Source: Microbacterium terricola
GTDB taxonomy: Bacteria > Actinomycetota > Actinomycetes > Actinomycetales > Microbacteriaceae
Direction: 5' to 3'
Assembly: GCF_027943945.1 (NCBI RefSeq)
Contig: NZ_AP027141.1
Span: 3,038,001-3,102,000 of the forward strand
Length of the DNA: 64,000 nt
The position numbers and the translations under genes were made by a program. Positions within the stretch are counted from its first letter, which is position 1. Each line of letters begins with the position of its first letter. Below the pieces are notes generated by a model. That model saw only the letters and a program-made list of their open reading frames with translations, did no database searches and was not told where the DNA came from. Shown in pieces: positions 9,311-17,945 of the stretch.

Positions 9311-10692
9311 CCACCGCATCCTCCTTCCGCCCGCTCCGCGTCGCGATCGTCGGCGCCGGACCCGCCGGCGTGTACGCCGGCAACATCCTGGCTGCGTCCG
9401 TGGCCGAGCGGGGCGGCGCAGTCGAGATCGACCTGCTCGAATCGCTCCCCTCGCCCTACGGCCTGATCCGCTACGGCGTCGCCCCCGATCACCCGCGCAT
9501 CAAGGGCATCGTCACGTCGCTGCACGAGATGCTGGACTCGGGGCGCATCCGGTTCGTCGGCAACGTCGAGGTGGGGCGCGACATCTCCGTCGACGAGCTG
9601 CAGGCCCGCTACGACGCGGTGATCTTCGCCACGGGCGCGATCCGCGACGCGGCGCTCGCGATCCCCGGCATCGACCTCCCCGGCAGCTACGGCGCCGCCG
9701 ACTTCGTCGCCTGGTACGACGGGCACCCCGACGTGCCGCGCACCTGGCCGCTCGAGGCCGAGCGGGTCGCCGTCATCGGCAACGGCAACGTCGCCCTCGA
9801 CGTGGCGCGTGTGCTGGCCAAGCATCCCGTCGATCTGCGCACGACCGAGATTCCCGACAACGTGCTCGCCGGTCTCGAGGCTTCGCCCGTCACCGACGTG
9901 CACGTGTTCGGCCGGCGCGGGCCCGAGGCGATCAAGTTCACGCCGATCGAGCTGCGCGAGCTCGGCGAGGTGCCCGACGTCGACATCGTGCTCGCCGGCG
10001 AGGACTTCGCGCACCTCGAGGGCTTCGTCCCCGGCAACAACCAGCTCAAGGTCATGCTGCGCACGTTCGACCAGTGGCGTCAGCGCGGGACGACCGGGGC
10101 GAGCCGGCGCCTGCACCTGCACTTCTTCCACGCGCCGGTCGAGGTCCTCGGCGACGACAGCGTGCGCGGGCTGCGCTTCGAGCGCACCGCCCCCGGACCC
10201 GACGGCACCGTCGTCGGCACCGGCGAGCTGCGCGAGCACGCCGTCGAGGCCGTCTACCGCGCGGTGGGGTACTTCGGCTCGCCGATCCTCGATGTGCCGT
10301 TCGACGAGGCGCGCGGCGTGATCTCGAACGCCGAGGGGCGCGTGACGGATGCAGCGGGCGACCCCGTCTCCGGGCTGTACGCGACCGGGTGGATCAAGCG
10401 AGGTCCGGTCGGCCTGATCGGCCACACCAAGTCCGACGCGATGGAGACGGTCGCGCACCTGATCGCCGACGCCGAGGCGGGGACGCTTCCCGCCCCCGTG
10501 GCCGAGGGCGACCTGCTCGACTTCCTCGACGAGCGCGAGATCGCGTACACGACCTGGGACGGCTGGCGCGTGCTGGACGCGCACGAGCGCACCCTCGGAG
10601 AGAGCCACGAGCACGCCCGCGAGCGGGTGAAGGTCGTGCCCCGCGACGAGCAGGTCGGCATCTCGCGCGCGGGCAGCCTCACCCGGTCATGA
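9307..10692 (+). CDS. FprA-type ferredoxin--NADP reductase
   Basis: This 461-residue flavoprotein of the adrenodoxin-reductase/FprA family passes electrons from NADPH to ferredoxin. It has an FAD dinucleotide fold GAGPAG (16-21), the signature PYGLIRYGVAPDHP and an NADP fold around VAVIGNGNVALDVARVL, followed by the C-terminal GWIKRGPVGLIGHTKSDA. In the operon it most likely feeds sulfite reductase through ferredoxin, as described for fpr2 in the Corynebacterium cys operon. No small cysX-like ferredoxin gene is seen here. The GTG start overlaps the cobA stop. Confidence 0.9.
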   Translation: MTTASSFRPLRVAIVGAGPAGVYAGNILAASVAERGGAVEIDLLESLPSPYGLIRYGVAPDHPRIKGIVTSLHEMLDSGRIRFVGNVEVGRDISVDELQARYDAVIFATGAIRDAALAIPGIDLPGSYGAADFVAWYDGHPDVPRTWPLEAERVAVIGNGNVALDVARVLAKHPVDLRTTEIPDNVLAGLEASPVTDVHVFGRRGPEAIKFTPIELRELGEVPDVDIVLAGEDFAHLEGFVPGNNQLKVMLRTFDQWRQRGTTGASRRLHLHFFHAPVEVLGDDSVRGLRFERTAPGPDGTVVGTGELREHAVEAVYRAVGYFGSPILDVPFDEARGVISNAEGRVTDAAGDPVSGLYATGWIKRGPVGLIGHTKSDAMETVAHLIADAEAGTLPAPVAEGDLLDFLDEREIAYTTWDGWRVLDAHERTLGESHEHARERVKVVPRDEQVGISRAGSLTRS

Positions 10693-11612
10693 CCCCGCGG
10701 GATGTGCTGATCATCGGCGGGGGTCCCGCGGGCCTCTCCGCCGCCCTCAACCTCGGCCGCGCTCGCGCGACCGTCACGGTGATCGACGCCGACCGGCCGC
10801 GCAACGCCGCCACCCTCGCCTCGCACGGGTTCCTCACCCGCGACGGCATCCCGCCGCAGGAGCTGCGGGCGCTCGCCCGGGCAGAGCTGGCGGCCTACCC
10901 GCAGGTGGAGGTCCTCCGCCGCACGACCGTGCGATCCCTCGCCCGCGACATCGACGGCGGATTCGTGGCGACCCTCGACGGCCGCGCTGGGCCGGCGACG
11001 CTGCACGCGCGGGCCGCGCTGATCGCGACCGGGCTCCGCGAGACGCTGCCCGATGTGCCGAACATCCGCGGCTTCTACGGGATGTCGCTGTTCAGCTGCG
11101 CCGCGTGCGACGCGTGGGAGCTGCAGGACCGCCCGCTCGCCCTCATCGGCGAGACGCCCGACCTCGCCGCCCGGGCCCGGCTGATCGCACGGTGGACCGA
11201 CGCGCTTACGGTCTTCACGAACGGCGCCGACACGGTGAGCACCGTGGAGGAGGCGGAGCTGACAGCATCCGGGATCCGCGTCGAGCGCGCGCCGATCGCC
11301 GGGCTCGACGGGGACCGCGGGGCGCTCGAGGCGGTGTGGTTGGCCGACGGCACGCGCGTCGCGGTGACCGGCGGGTTCGTCCGCCCGGTGTGGACGCCCG
11401 CGCTGGAGTTCCTCGACGGGCTCGGCGTGGACCGCGACGGCGAGGGTCACCTGCTCGTCGACCGGGCGGGCCGTACGAGCGTGCCCGGTCTGTACGGAGC
11501 GGGGGATGCTGCCGCCCCCGGACCGCAGCAGCTCATCGTCGCTGCCGGTCAAGGCGCGCGGGTCGCCGCAGTGCTGGTGCACGACGCCGTCGGCGTGACG
11601 ACCGCGCACTGA
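10689..11612 (+). CDS. Thioredoxin-reductase-like FAD oxidoreductase
   Basis: This 307-residue pyridine-nucleotide-disulfide oxidoreductase has an FAD motif GGGPAG (10-15) and a redox pair Cys137-X2-Cys140 (CAACD). The C-terminal GLYGAGDAA block is also present. The second nucleotide motif is degenerate: where thioredoxin reductases show GGGdSA, this protein reads LIGETPDLAARA. NADPH binding may therefore differ, and ferredoxin- or flavin-dependent relatives exist. As the last gene of the operon it could regenerate reductant for CysH or serve an unknown disulfide. It is not necessarily the housekeeping trxB. Confidence 0.8.
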   Translation: MTPRDVLIIGGGPAGLSAALNLGRARATVTVIDADRPRNAATLASHGFLTRDGIPPQELRALARAELAAYPQVEVLRRTTVRSLARDIDGGFVATLDGRAGPATLHARAALIATGLRETLPDVPNIRGFYGMSLFSCAACDAWELQDRPLALIGETPDLAARARLIARWTDALTVFTNGADTVSTVEEAELTASGIRVERAPIAGLDGDRGALEAVWLADGTRVAVTGGFVRPVWTPALEFLDGLGVDRDGEGHLLVDRAGRTSVPGLYGAGDAAAPGPQQLIVAAGQGARVAAVLVHDAVGVTTAH

Positions 11613-11641
11613 CTTCCTGTCCCTCCCCCCACCGCCCCCCA

Positions 11642-11705
11642 CCGTTTACGGCCGCGACACGCCGCTTGTGCCGGCCCGCATGCGGCGTGTTCCGTCCGTA
11701 AACGG
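11642..11705. terminator. Large imperfect hairpin between convergent operons
   Basis: CCGTTTACGG at 11642-11651 and ACACGCCGC at 11657-11665 are mirrored by GCGGCGTGT at 11682-11690 and CCGTAAACGG at 11696-11705, giving a two-part stem with a small internal loop and a 16-nt end loop. It lies between the stop codons of two convergent operons, so a bidirectional transcription stop is the natural role. Its structure also resembles a REP-type element. Confidence 0.6.
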
Positions 11706-11725
11706 GATGGGGTGGGACGACGGGA

Positions 11726-12619
11726 CTACCCGAAGCGGCCGTTCACGTAGTCGAACGTGCGGGGGTCGACGGGGTCGTGGAACATCGCCTCCGTGTCGCC
11801 GTGCTCGACGATCGCGCCGGGCGTGCCCTGAGCCGCAAGGAAGAACGCGCACTGCTGAGAGACGCGCTGGGCCTGCTGCATGTTGTGCGTCACGATCACG
11901 ATCGTGACCTCGTGCGCGAGCTCGAGCATGGTCTCCTCGATCACGCGCGTCGAAGTGGGGTCCAGCGCGGAGCACGGCTCGTCCATCAGCAGCACGCGCG
12001 GCTTCACCGCCAGCGACCGGGCGATGCACAGGCGCTGCTGCTGCCCGCCCGACAGCCCGGCGCCGGGCGCCCGCAGGCGATCCTTCACCTCTTTCCACAG
12101 CCCCGCCTTGATCAGGCACGACTCGACGAGCTCATCCTTCTCATCGCGCGACGCCCGGGTGCCGGTCAGCTTGAGCCCCGCGATCACGTTGTCGTAGATC
12201 GACTGCGCGGGGAACGGATTCGGCTTCTGGAACACCATGCCGATGTGCTTGCGCGCCTCGACGAGCTTGCGTGAGGGGTCGTAGATGTCCTCGCCGTCCA
12301 GCAGCACCTCTCCGGCGAGCGAGGCGGACGGCACCAGCTCGTGCATGCGGTTGAGGATCCGCAGGAAGGTCGACTTGCCGCATCCGGACGGCCCGATCAG
12401 GGAGGTGACCACGCCCGCGGGCATGGTGAGGGAGACCCGGTCGAGCACCTGATGGTCGCCGAACCAGGCCGAGATGTTGCGCCCCTCGAGGGCGGCGAGC
12501 GGCTCGGCCACCGGCACGGCCGCCGTCGCGGCGCTGCGGCGCGGTGCTCTCGGCGTGCGCAGTCGCGGCGTCCTGCGCGACGGAAGGGGTTCGATCACTG
12601 CGGTGATGTCGTCGGTCAC
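11726..12619 (-). CDS. pstB: Phosphate ABC transporter ATP-binding protein
   Basis: This ATPase of the high-affinity phosphate importer has 297 residues, about 40 more than usual because of an Arg/Pro/Ala-rich N-terminal arm. Walker [10 protein letters not shown] (76-84), PstB-specific [13 protein letters not shown]-loop [10 protein letters not shown], signature LSGGQQQR, Walker [14 protein letters not shown] and [11 protein letters not shown] are all present. It is the last gene of the Pst locus, separated from pstC, pstA and pstS by six surface-protein genes; no second pstB is present here. The GTG start at 12619 has only a weak ribosome site, so an internal start is possible. Confidence 0.93.
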   Translation of the reverse strand: MTDDITAVIEPLPSRRTPRLRTPRAPRRSAATAAVPVAEPLAALEGRNISAWFGDHQVLDRVSLTMPAGVVTSLIGPSGCGKSTFLRILNRMHELVPSASLAGEVLLDGEDIYDPSRKLVEARKHIGMVFQKPNPFPAQSIYDNVIAGLKLTGTRASRDEKDELVESCLIKAGLWKEVKDRLRAPGAGLSGGQQQRLCIARSLAVKPRVLLMDEPCSALDPTSTRVIEETMLELAHEVTIVIVTHNMQQAQRVSQQCAFFLAAQGTPGAIVEHGDTEAMFHDPVDPRTFDYVNGRFG

Positions 12620-12653
12620 TGCTGCCGGCTTTCTGGGTGGTCGGATGCTGCGG

Positions 12654-13613
12654 TCACAGCATGTTGGGGAGGAGGCGGGTGATCTCGTCGGCGACGAAGA
12701 ACCCGGCGAGCAGGAGCACGGGCACGAAGACGATCCACGTCTTCTGCGAGCCGATGCGTCGCAGCGACCACACCGCGGCGATCTCGGCGGCGATGAGGAA
12801 CTGCACGGCGAAGACCAGGGCCCACACCGTCGAGACGTCCGTGCCGAGTGCCGTGTCGGAGGCCGGCAGGGTCGCGGTCGTGGTCATCCGCGCGCCGGCG
12901 GGCTGGACGTCCGAGGTCAGCTCGGCGTCGACGTACGCCACCCCGGTGGGCACGTAGGGCGCGCCGCGGGAGGTCTGCAGGATGAGGCGGCTCTCGCCCG
13001 CCTTCGGCGCAGGCGGCGTGGGGTCTCCGGCGTATCGGAGGCCGATCACCGCGAACTCCTGCAGCCCCTGGCCGGTGCGCACCGTGATCACGTCGCCCGG
13101 GGCGAGGCTCTGCAGGTGCGAGAACGGGCCCCCGTACGCGGCAGCCCGCCCCATCAGGACGCTCACGCCGCCCTGCCCCGGCAGCACCGTGTCACGCCGG
13201 TGCCCGATGCCCGCGGTCAGCACGCCGGACGCCGTGCCCTCCACGATGACCTCGTGCAGGCCCAGGCTCGGGATGGCCAGGAGGCCGACCGGTGCGCCGT
13301 CGGCCAGGAGCACGTCCTCGAAGTCGCCCTCGCTGACCGGCGCGATGCCCGCCTCGAGCTGCGCCCGGTAGTCGTCGGAGAGGCGCTGCTGGGCGACCAG
13401 ATGCTGGACGTGGCTGAACACGAGGAGGTTGAGCGCGAACATGATCAGCAGCGCGGCGGCCACCGCGGCGAAGCTGCGGGCGAACGCCTGACGCGTGGTG
13501 AGCGGCGCCAGCACCACAGGGGGACGCGGGGGACGCTTCGGCGGGCGCGGGGCCTTCGGTGCGCGCGGGGGCTTCGGGGAGCGACGCGACGTGGGCGCCT
13601 CCGTGGTCGTCAC
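12654..13613 (-). CDS. Sortase-like membrane protein lacking the catalytic His and Cys
   Basis: The 319-residue protein has a basic/Pro-rich N-terminal tail, one membrane segment, a sortase-like beta-barrel and two C-terminal membrane segments. It aligns by eye with class D/E/F sortases ([28 protein letters not shown]). However, the catalytic His position reads MGRAAAYGG and the catalytic Cys position (TLxTC) reads LILQTSRG, so both are replaced, by Arg and Ser. It is probably not a transpeptidase; a scaffold or binding role is more likely. Loss of catalysis is inferred from the missing residues. GTG 13613 overlaps the preceding stop (GTGA). Confidence 0.7.
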   Translation of the reverse strand: MTTTEAPTSRRSPKPPRAPKAPRPPKRPPRPPVVLAPLTTRQAFARSFAAVAAALLIMFALNLLVFSHVQHLVAQQRLSDDYRAQLEAGIAPVSEGDFEDVLLADGAPVGLLAIPSLGLHEVIVEGTASGVLTAGIGHRRDTVLPGQGGVSVLMGRAAAYGGPFSHLQSLAPGDVITVRTGQGLQEFAVIGLRYAGDPTPPAPKAGESRLILQTSRGAPYVPTGVAYVDAELTSDVQPAGARMTTTATLPASDTALGTDVSTVWALVFAVQFLIAAEIAAVWSLRRIGSQKTWIVFVPVLLLAGFFVADEITRLLPNML

Positions 13614-14437
13614 GCCGTCACCTCCGCCGTCCTCGCCGGCCAGGAGCCGCGTGCGGCGCGCACACCCCACCAGGCTGTCGCGACGACGATGAGGACGATC
13701 GCGACGAACCAGGGGAAGGCGAACACCGTCGCATCACGGACGAGCGGACTCAGCTCCACCCCGTCGACCTCGTCGGGGGGAAGGATCGTCGCGTGGGCGA
13801 AGTACATCCCCCACTGTCCGACGTCTTCGATGGATGCCGTCATCACCCGGGTCTCGCCCGGCTTCAGGTTGTCGACGGTGACGGTGACGTTCTGGCCGAC
13901 GCCGTTGCCGAACGGCGTCTGCACCCAGAACACCGTGTCGGCGTCGATCGTCGACTCGGAGACGTTCCGGAGGGTCACGGACACCTGGATGTCGCCGGCT
14001 GCGGGGTTCAGCGACGGGGTGTAGCGATGCTCGAGGCCGGACACCGTGAGGATGCCGCCGAGGTCGGTCTCGTCGTCGGCGATCGGCGTCGGTTCGGGGT
14101 CCGGCGCGACGTCCGACGGGCCGGACGCATCGGACGGCGGCGCTGCTCCGAGCCCGCCGGGCACCGGGTCGTCGTCGGAGCCGCCTTGTTCAGCGTCGCA
14201 GTCGGGAGCAGGCCCGAGGACCTCGGCGGAGAGCAGCACGCCTCCGTCGGCATCGACATCCGGCTCGGTGCAGGCGGCCGCCTGGCGGACGACGGCGCCC
14301 TGTGCGGGCAGGGGCGCGCTCGCCCACGCTGCCGTGCCGCCCAGCAGCGTGACGCCGAGCGCGACGAGCAGCATCGACGCGCCCCCGAGGACGCGACGGG
14401 TCCGGACTCCTGGGCGGCGGGCGTTGATGGGCGGCAC
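13610..14437 (-). CDS. WxL-partner-like secreted membrane protein (shorter DUF916-like)
   Basis: This 275-residue protein starts with a signal peptide (ending near TAAWASA). A Pro/Asp/Gly-rich spacer with Cys pairs follows, then a beta-sandwich domain (LTVSGLEHRYTPSLNPAAGDIQ onward, VSVTLRNVSES, NLKPGETRVMTASIEDVGQWG) and one C-terminal membrane segment before a basic tail. The last domain matches the second half of the neighbouring DUF916-like protein, so the two are paralogues and this one lacks the first domain. GTG 14437 is chosen because it lies just after the preceding stop (TGAG-GTG). Function is unknown; anchoring of WxL-type proteins is the analogy. Confidence 0.65.
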   Translation of the reverse strand: MPPINARRPGVRTRRVLGGASMLLVALGVTLLGGTAAWASAPLPAQGAVVRQAAACTEPDVDADGGVLLSAEVLGPAPDCDAEQGGSDDDPVPGGLGAAPPSDASGPSDVAPDPEPTPIADDETDLGGILTVSGLEHRYTPSLNPAAGDIQVSVTLRNVSESTIDADTVFWVQTPFGNGVGQNVTVTVDNLKPGETRVMTASIEDVGQWGMYFAHATILPPDEVDGVELSPLVRDATVFAFPWFVAIVLIVVATAWWGVRAARGSWPARTAEVTA

Positions 14438-14438
14438 C

Positions 14439-15524
14439 TCAGCGATCCGTGCGGTCGTCAGCGGGCGCGCCCACGGGCACCGGGACGGACTCCGCCTCTG
14501 CCTTGCGACGCGCCTCCGCCTCGGTGTGCGCCACCCAGGCGGCCGCGTTCTTCTCGTCACGGCGGCGACGCCACCGCACGAACAGCCAGATGGCGACGCC
14601 GAGCACGATGACGGCGAGGATCGTCCACGGGACCACGATCATGACGACGTCGCGCCGGGTCTCCTGGATCGGGGCCTCGATGAACCCGTCGGCCTTGCCG
14701 ATCATGCGGACGTAGGGGTTGAGGTACCCCCATTGGCCGACACCGGGCACGGTGACCGTGAGGGCCCGGGTCGAGCCCGGCAGCATCTCCTCCACCTCGG
14801 TGCGGACGAGCTGTCCGGTCTCGAGGCCGAAGAAGGTGCGCACGCCGGTCACCGCACTGGCCGACAGCGCGACGTTTCCGGCGTTCTCGACCGTGTAGGT
14901 GACGGTGGTCGTGCCGTCGAAGGGGTTGATCGTCGGCGAGTACGACGGCGACATGCCCGTGATCGTCAGGAGCGGCTGCAGGTCGCCGGCGACGCGGACG
15001 TAGAGGCGGCTGCCGACCCGGCGATCGACGAGCACCTGACCGTCGGGCGAGACGGTCGACACGACGATGCCGGCTGCGTGGTCGCCGGGCGATGCGTCGG
15101 CAGGCACGGTCAGATCGACCGGGAGCACCTTCGACCCGCCGGCGGGGAGCGTGACCGTGACCTGCTTCTTGCCGCCCACGGTGATCCAGCTGCCCGCGTC
15201 GGTGGGGGTGGCCTCGGTGTCGAGGAGGGCGAACCCTCCGTCGTCGTTGTTGAACGCGTCGGTCGCGAAGACCGTCAGCTCCTGCTCGACGGTGCCCGTG
15301 TTGCGCACCTCGTAGAAGTCCTCGATGTGCTGGCCGGGGTCGGCCGCGTACGTGAAACGTGAGCGCCCGTCGGCTCCGGAGTCGTCTGCGGGCGCACCCG
15401 CGATGCCGACCGTGTCGTCGTCGGCGGCGAGTGCGGCGGTCGCCGGCATCGACGAGAGCAGAAGCCCGAGGGCGAGCGCGGCGATGGTGGCGATGCCCGC
15501 GCGCGAGGTGGTGAAAGGTTGCAC
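14439..15524 (-). CDS. WxL-partner (DUF916-like) membrane protein
   Basis: A signal peptide is followed by a first beta domain (RFTYAADPGQHIEDFYEVRN, LPVDLTVPADASPGDHAAGI) typical of DUF916/WxL peptidoglycan-binding partner proteins. A second domain (YSPTINPFDGTTTVTYTVEN, PGVGQWGYLNPY), a membrane segment and a charged cytoplasmic tail come next; the total is about 361 residues. In Firmicutes such proteins pair with WxL surface proteins, and a WxL-like protein is encoded directly upstream. The GTG at 15524 is chosen; an ATG at 15560 is also possible. A PHO-box-like repeat lies about 40 nt upstream. Confidence 0.72.
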   Translation of the reverse strand: MQPFTTSRAGIATIAALALGLLLSSMPATAALAADDDTVGIAGAPADDSGADGRSRFTYAADPGQHIEDFYEVRNTGTVEQELTVFATDAFNNDDGGFALLDTEATPTDAGSWITVGGKKQVTVTLPAGGSKVLPVDLTVPADASPGDHAAGIVVSTVSPDGQVLVDRRVGSRLYVRVAGDLQPLLTITGMSPSYSPTINPFDGTTTVTYTVENAGNVALSASAVTGVRTFFGLETGQLVRTEVEEMLPGSTRALTVTVPGVGQWGYLNPYVRMIGKADGFIEAPIQETRRDVVMIVVPWTILAVIVLGVAIWLFVRWRRRRDEKNAAAWVAHTEAEARRKAEAESVPVPVGAPADDRTDR

Positions 15525-15562
15525 AGTACATTCCGACAAGTGAGGCTTGCTGGCTCGCATCC

Positions 15563-15584
15563 GCGGGGTGAACCAGATGTGAAC
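15563..15584 (-). promoter_or_regulatory. PHO-box-like direct repeat
   Basis: Read on the minus strand there are two adjacent 11-nt units, GTTCACATCTG and GTTCACCCCGC, in perfect 11-nt register. This matches the actinobacterial PhoP direct-repeat unit (GTTCA-type). It sits 39 nt upstream of the GTG start of the DUF916-like gene, so this half of the cassette may have its own phosphate-controlled promoter. Confidence 0.6.
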
Positions 15585-15628
15585 GCCGGACGCACGATGT
15601 CTGCTGACCCGGCCGAAGGACGTGGAAA

Positions 15629-15660
15629 GGAGGGGCGATGCCTGGTGGCATCGCCCCTCC
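15629..15660 (-). terminator. Perfect 14-bp stem hairpin after the WxL-like gene
   Basis: The arms at 15629-15642 and 15647-15660 (core GGGGCGATGCC against GGCATCGCCCC) pair over 14 bp without mismatch around a TGGT loop. On the minus strand the stem is followed by TTTCC. It begins 33 nt after the WxL-like stop and before the next promoter region. It fits a rho-independent stop or attenuator that would make the WxL-like protein more abundant than the products downstream. Confidence 0.7.
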
Positions 15661-15692
15661 CGGGGTGCGATCGCGGTGATCGCGAAGGGTGC

Positions 15693-16757
15693 CTAGTCGC
15701 CGATCAGCGTGAGCGTCAGCTTCGAGGTGTAGGTGCCCGCAGGAGCGTCGACCGGCGCCACGAGGGTCAGGTCGGCCGAGAACGTGGTCTCGCCGATGCC
15801 CTTGCCCGCGTCAGCAGCGGCGAAGTCCGCCGGGTAGACACCGGAGCCGGCGGTCTGCGCCGCGGCCAGCTCCGCACCGTGCGCGTCGGTGACGAGCGTC
15901 GGAGCGAGGCCGAGGTGCTCGGCGCCGAACGTCGACGAACCGCTGGTGAAGTCCGCCACGTCGGCCGTCAGCGTCCAGCCGGGACGCGACACGATGCGCT
16001 CGTCGACGACCGAGAACTCCGGCAGCTCGGCGGTGGACGTCGACAGGTGGTTCACGAGCGTCGCGGTGCCGAACGTGGCCTTCGCGCCGGCCGGGACCTC
16101 CAGGCTGAGCGCGCCGTCCTCGGCGCCGACCGTGGTCGCCTCGAGGTCGATGTCGCCCTTGAGGCAGTCGTCCGGCGTGGGGATCTCGTCGCAGTGCGCG
16201 GGCGGCTCGACGACCGGACCGCTCTGGTCGGCGAACGTCCAGTTGCCCGCGCCGCCCGGCTGCACGACGATCGTCGTGAACAGCACGCCGGCGTCGGCGA
16301 GGTTGAGGCCGTTGTTCTTCGTCCACGCGAAGCCGAGGCTGTACGTGCCGCCGGCCTTCACGCCCGCCCAGTTGCCCTTGGTGAAGCCCGAGAGCGTCAG
16401 GTTGGGGCTCTGGATGCCGACGGTTCCCGGCACCAGCGACGAGTCACCGGTCGCCGACCAGTTGGCGATGGTGGTCTCCTGACCGACGGGCGAGATGAAC
16501 AGCGTGGCGCCGGTGGCGTCCGCCGTGCCGGGGAACGGGATGTCGAGGTCGGGGATGGTCTTGCCGGGCGACGAGATCACCTGGTCCTCCCACGCCAGCA
16601 CCTGGTCGTCAGCGAGCAGGTGCCCGTCGCCGGCGTCCAGGAGGTAGAAGTCGGGCTCCCCGGCGGCCGAGGCCGAGAGCGACGTGCCGAGCACGCCGGC
16701 GGCGATCAGGCCGACGGCGACGAAGGACGCCGTCAGCTTCTTCGAAGTGATGTTCAT
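15693..16757 (-). CDS. WxL-like secreted surface protein
   Basis: This 354-residue secreted protein has a signal peptide (cleavage near SASA-AG). Its C-terminal third resembles a WxL domain: RPGWTLTADVADF supplies the first Trp-X-Leu, and the protein ends with AGTYTSKLTLTLIGD, where the classical second WxL Trp is Leu. The N-terminal part (FYLLDAGDGHLL, ATGATLFISPVGQ, GTYSLGFAWTKNNG) is typical of secreted beta-rich proteins. One Cys pair (CDEIPTPDDC) lies in the middle. It is encoded between the binding-protein homologues and the two DUF916-like partners. A cell-wall-associated role is inferred from this pairing; the ligand is unknown. Confidence 0.65.
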   Translation of the reverse strand: MNITSKKLTASFVAVGLIAAGVLGTSLSASAAGEPDFYLLDAGDGHLLADDQVLAWEDQVISSPGKTIPDLDIPFPGTADATGATLFISPVGQETTIANWSATGDSSLVPGTVGIQSPNLTLSGFTKGNWAGVKAGGTYSLGFAWTKNNGLNLADAGVLFTTIVVQPGGAGNWTFADQSGPVVEPPAHCDEIPTPDDCLKGDIDLEATTVGAEDGALSLEVPAGAKATFGTATLVNHLSTSTAELPEFSVVDERIVSRPGWTLTADVADFTSGSSTFGAEHLGLAPTLVTDAHGAELAAAQTAGSGVYPADFAAADAGKGIGETTFSADLTLVAPVDAPAGTYTSKLTLTLIGD

Positions 16758-16775
16758 GGTGCTGTTCCTTTCAGG

Positions 16776-17876
16776 TCAGAGCGTCGCGAACGCGCGCGTG
16801 ATCGTGGTGGTCGAGGGGGCGAGGAAGCCGAACTTCTTCTTCACGTTGCCGACGGACGTGCCGATCGTGCCGAAGCTCGTCAGGCTGTTCGCCACCGTCG
16901 GGTTCACCAGGCGCGCCAGTCCCGCGTCGTACTTCGGGTCGGCGGTGTTGATGCGCGCGTACTCGACCACGAGGTAGGTGTCGCGGCCGAACTTGGTGTC
17001 GGAGTAGTAGGTCGAGTTGGGAACGAGGTTCGGAGCGGAGCCGGTGAAGGCCGCCTGCCCGGCGATCGCCGAGCCGAACGCGACACCTGCCGCCGTGGTG
17101 GTGTTGAGGCCCGCCACGCCGTTCGCCTGCGAGATCCAGTTGGCCGCCGAGAACGGGATGATCTGGTTCGCGCCCAGCACGGTCGCGTCGTTCTCGGGGG
17201 TCGTGTTGCCGGTGTCGTTGACGCACGAGCCGAGCGTGGTGACGCCGATGGCCGAGAGGAAGAACGAGCGCGTGCCCGAGCCGTTCTGCGGGATGCGCGG
17301 GGTGACCGCGATGCCGTCGATCTCGGTCGTGGTGCACTCGTAGATCGCCTTGAGCTGCGCGGCAGTGAGCGTGGCCCACGACGCGTTGCCGCCCTTGTAC
17401 GCGAAGCCGACGGCGTCGCGCGCGTACGGCACGTAGGCGAGGAGGCCGGAGGTGTTCGCGTTGGCGCCGGGGCCGCTCGAGGAGCGCGCGATGTCGACCT
17501 GGCCGGTGATCGCCTTCGCCGGAACCGCCGCGTTGCCCGAGTACGTCGCACCCGTGATGGATGCGCGGAGCGCGGTGACGCCGGCGCCCGAGCCGGACGG
17601 GCGACCGAAGAACGGGCCGCCGGGCTTGGCCTGGATGGCGGTCGATCCGAACGCGTCGAAGTTGCCGAGCGTGGTGTTCGACGACGTGACGCGGAGGAAG
17701 CCACCGGAGGCGTTGGTGCCGTTGATGATGGCGTTGGCCGAGTCCTGCAGCGTGTCCGACCCGACCAGCGAGTAGCTGTTCGAGACGGGCTCGGCGTAGG
17801 CGGAGCTGCCGAAGCCGACGCAGGCCAAGGCGACTCCGACGGCCGCGCTGACGGCGACCATCTTCCTGATCTTCAT
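16776..17876 (-). CDS. PstS-like secreted binding protein (366 aa)
   Basis: This type 2 periplasmic-binding-fold protein of the phosphate-binding group has a signal peptide ending near SAYA. It contains LVGSDTLQDSANAI, GSGAGVTALRASI, DIARSSSGP and an IPQNGSGTRSFFLSAIG loop like the phosphate-contacting SGT loop of PstS. It lacks a lipobox and a C-terminal membrane segment, so it may be released or held by partners. An AGAAGGAA ribosome site precedes the ATG. It is one of three binding-protein homologues in this locus. It could bind phosphate or an organic phosphate; sequence alone cannot say. Confidence 0.75.
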   Translation of the reverse strand: MKIRKMVAVSAAVGVALACVGFGSSAYAEPVSNSYSLVGSDTLQDSANAIINGTNASGGFLRVTSSNTTLGNFDAFGSTAIQAKPGGPFFGRPSGSGAGVTALRASITGATYSGNAAVPAKAITGQVDIARSSSGPGANANTSGLLAYVPYARDAVGFAYKGGNASWATLTAAQLKAIYECTTTEIDGIAVTPRIPQNGSGTRSFFLSAIGVTTLGSCVNDTGNTTPENDATVLGANQIIPFSAANWISQANGVAGLNTTTAAGVAFGSAIAGQAAFTGSAPNLVPNSTYYSDTKFGRDTYLVVEYARINTADPKYDAGLARLVNPTVANSLTSFGTIGTSVGNVKKKFGFLAPSTTTITRAFATL

Positions 17877-17945
17877 GTGATTCCTTCTGTGTGTTGAGTG
17901 AGGTGTCTTGCGATGAGGTGGTGCGGGAAGGGTGAGTTCTGGGGG

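Noticed and set aside
15519..17897. A plus-strand frame of almost 800 codons opposite the WxL-like and PstS-like genes
   Set aside because: Its product is Arg/Gly/Ala-rich with no domain, and the opposite strand has signal peptides and recognisable folds. It is a typical GC-rich antisense frame.
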